A stretch of 64,000 nt of DNA from Lacibacter sediminis. Lineage in GTDB: Bacteria; Bacteroidota; Bacteroidia; Chitinophagales; Chitinophagaceae. The DNA lies in the NCBI RefSeq assembly GCF_014168535.1, contig NZ_CP060007.1, positions 3,038,001-3,102,000 on the forward strand, written 5' to 3'. The position numbers and the translations under genes were made by a program. The notes beneath the pieces are model-generated. The model was not told the origin of the DNA. It ran no database searches and saw only the letters and a list, made by a program, of their open reading frames with translations. Positions 63,146-64,000 of the stretch are shown here, in pieces (position 1 is the first letter of the stretch; every line of letters starts with the position of its first letter).

Positions 63146-63173
63146 AAAGTCCCGTTATAAAACGGGACTTTTT
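63146..63173 (+). terminator. Terminator of topA
   Basis: An 11-bp stem AAAGTCCCGTT / AACGGGACTTT with 4-nt loop, followed by T, starting 4 bp past the topA stop. Confidence 0.88.
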
Positions 63174-63219
63174 AATTTAATGAGCTACACAAATGTTACT
63201 GCAACATTTCATCAAACTG

Positions 63220-63331
63220 CGTCATGTCGACGAAGGATACATCTCCGAAGAATTGTATTGAAATAATTTAATTAGAATCTCAATACTTAACTCTTCTGAA
63301 TTTTAGAGATGTCTCCTTCGTCGACATGACG
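63220..63331. repeat. 112-bp palindromic element with 26-bp arms
   Basis: Arms 63220-63245 and 63306-63331 are inverted and match at 25 of 26 positions. The outer ends read CGTCATGTCGACGAAGG. The 60-bp centre is AT-rich with further pairing (TTGTATTGA / TCTCAATAC). Similar sequences are, from memory, widely dispersed in Bacteroidota genomes. It fills the gap (63174-63478) before the receptor gene. Confidence 0.75.
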
Positions 63332-63478
63332 TGGTAAGAGTTAGATTAATTACATCAGAAAAACTTTTGCAGCTCTGATTATCCATTCAACCGATTGCAC
63401 AAACTGACATTTACTAATAACACTCATTCATTAGTATTTTCATTGAGAAAAATCAGTCATTTACACTTCCACTACCTA

Positions 63479-63486
63479 TATCTTTG
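63479..63486 (+). promoter_or_regulatory. Candidate -7 element of the receptor gene
   Basis: TATCTTTG matches TAnnTTTG, 23 bp before the ATG. No B12 riboswitch box was seen upstream. Confidence 0.45.
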
Positions 63487-63509
63487 CGACGATTATAAAC
63501 TTAAAACGA

Positions 63510-64000
63510 ATGAAACTGCTAAAACTCTCACTCTCGAGTCTTGCCCTCTTGAGTATGTTCTCCAACAGTAATGCACAACAAAAAGAAATTGAACTCGACC
63601 CTATTACTGTTACTGCTTCTTTAACTCCGGTTAGTGCTTCAAAGACCGGTCGAAACATTTTAATTATTAAAGGTGATGTACTGCAAAAACTTCCTGTGCA
63701 GTCAATTGATGAATTGCTGCGTTATGTACCGGGTGTGGAAGTGCAAAGCCGTGGACCAATGGGTGCGCAGGCTGATTTCACCATTCGTGGAGGTACGTTT
63801 CAACAGGTGTTGGTGATACTTGATGGCATTCGTTTGAATGATCCGTTAACAGGTCACTTCAGTTCTTATATCCCCATCTCTCCTGCCGAGATCGATCGTA
63901 TTGAAGTGTTGAAAGGTGCATCTTCTGCGATCTATGGTACAGAAGCTGTTGGTGGTGTCATTCATATCATCAGTAAAACATTCGCTGCAAAGAAAAATAC
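63510..64000 (+). CDS. BtuB-like TonB-dependent receptor, N-terminal part (runs off the window)
   Basis: 163 residues of an open frame from ATG 63510. The signal peptide MKLLKLSLSSLALLSMFSNS is followed by a TonB-box-like DPITVTASLTPV and a plug domain (SIDELLRYVPGVEVQSRGPM, FTIRGGTFQQVLVILDGIRL, RIEVLKGASSAIYGTEAVGG). This short form without a carboxypeptidase-regulatory domain resembles BtuB-type vitamin B12 or metal-chelate receptors. The substrate is unknown because the barrel is outside the window. Confidence 0.88.
   Translation, partial: MKLLKLSLSSLALLSMFSNSNAQQKEIELDPITVTASLTPVSASKTGRNILIIKGDVLQKLPVQSIDELLRYVPGVEVQSRGPMGAQADFTIRGGTFQQVLVILDGIRLNDPLTGHFSSYIPISPAEIDRIEVLKGASSAIYGTEAVGGVIHIISKTFAAKKN

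Noticed and set aside
63360..63509. Cobalamin riboswitch upstream of the BtuB-like receptor
   Set aside because: No B12-box-like sequence or surrounding conserved stems could be found.

Overview
The window looks like a chromosomal stretch of a Bacteroidota bacterium, most likely of the Chitinophagaceae type. Reasons are a 286-residue primary sigma factor, matches to the Bacteroidota -7 promoter element (TAnnTTTG), a giant PKD protein with a gliding-motility/type IX secretion C-terminal domain, zinc-free L31, a TonB-dependent receptor and an outer-membrane beta-barrel with carboxypeptidase-regulatory-like domains, and many families largely confined to this phylum (DUF4249, DUF2911, DUF2851, DUF3822, DUF2027-Smr). 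No phage, insertion sequence, CRISPR array or rRNA was seen. One tRNA gene (Pro, anticodon CGG) is present.

Layout. 1-4.0 kb: an envelope/regulatory cluster with the 5' end of a minus-strand gene, a VWA lipoprotein-like protein, a divergent ECF sigma factor and a membrane protein with a TonB-like C-terminus that is a plausible anti-sigma partner. 4-5.5 kb: a DUF2911 protein and a small secreted protein sharing a bidirectional terminator. 5.5-10.1 kb: a minus-strand operon of a PIG-L deacetylase, two tiny membrane proteins and a sodium:solute symporter. 10.2-13.3 kb: SpmA/B-like membrane protein, YchF ATPase and L31. 13.3-14.2 kb is nearly empty apart from one small possible gene. 14.2-23 kb: YajQ, an outer-membrane beta-barrel receptor, Lgt, a DUF2027-Smr protein, DoxX, methylglyoxal synthase and an amino-acid permease. 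22.9-27.9 kb: one 1651-residue PKD adhesin-like gene.

28-34.4 kb: polyprenyl synthase, then a tightly packed minus-strand operon DUF3822-rsmD-5-FTHF cyclo-ligase-lpxK-rnr. 34.6-39.3 kb is the most accessory-looking part: a MATE exporter, an AT-rich orphan gene, a cluster of short hairpins, VanZ, a phosphoesterase gene broken by an in-frame stop, and a protein-glutaminase-like gene. 39.3-50 kb: a lipoprotein, an unusual B12-type radical SAM protein, TPR protein, FolB, TrxB, DUF4249, RpoD, threonine aldolase and a C-terminal processing protease. 50-54.7 kb: tRNA-Pro, DUF2167, phosphodiester glycosidase, LipA, an outer-membrane protein and OsmC. 54.7-59 kb: a minus-strand group DUF2520-kdsC-UbiA-maf-DUF2851. 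59-64 kb: hydrolase, DUF3592 protein, TopA and the start of a BtuB-like TonB-dependent receptor.

Most of the window is housekeeping (lipid A and lipoprotein biogenesis, isoprenoid, folate, lipoate, RNA turnover, topology). No large undescribed system is evident. The items most worth a second look are the small membrane proteins coupled to the symporter, the sigma/TonB-like/VWA cluster, the noncanonical radical SAM motif, the Asp-to-Gly change in RsmD, the nonsense-interrupted phosphoesterase, the AT-rich orphan next to hairpin repeats, and several unrelated long inverted-repeat elements placed between genes. All functional statements come from reading the sequence and remembered family features; no database search was run.
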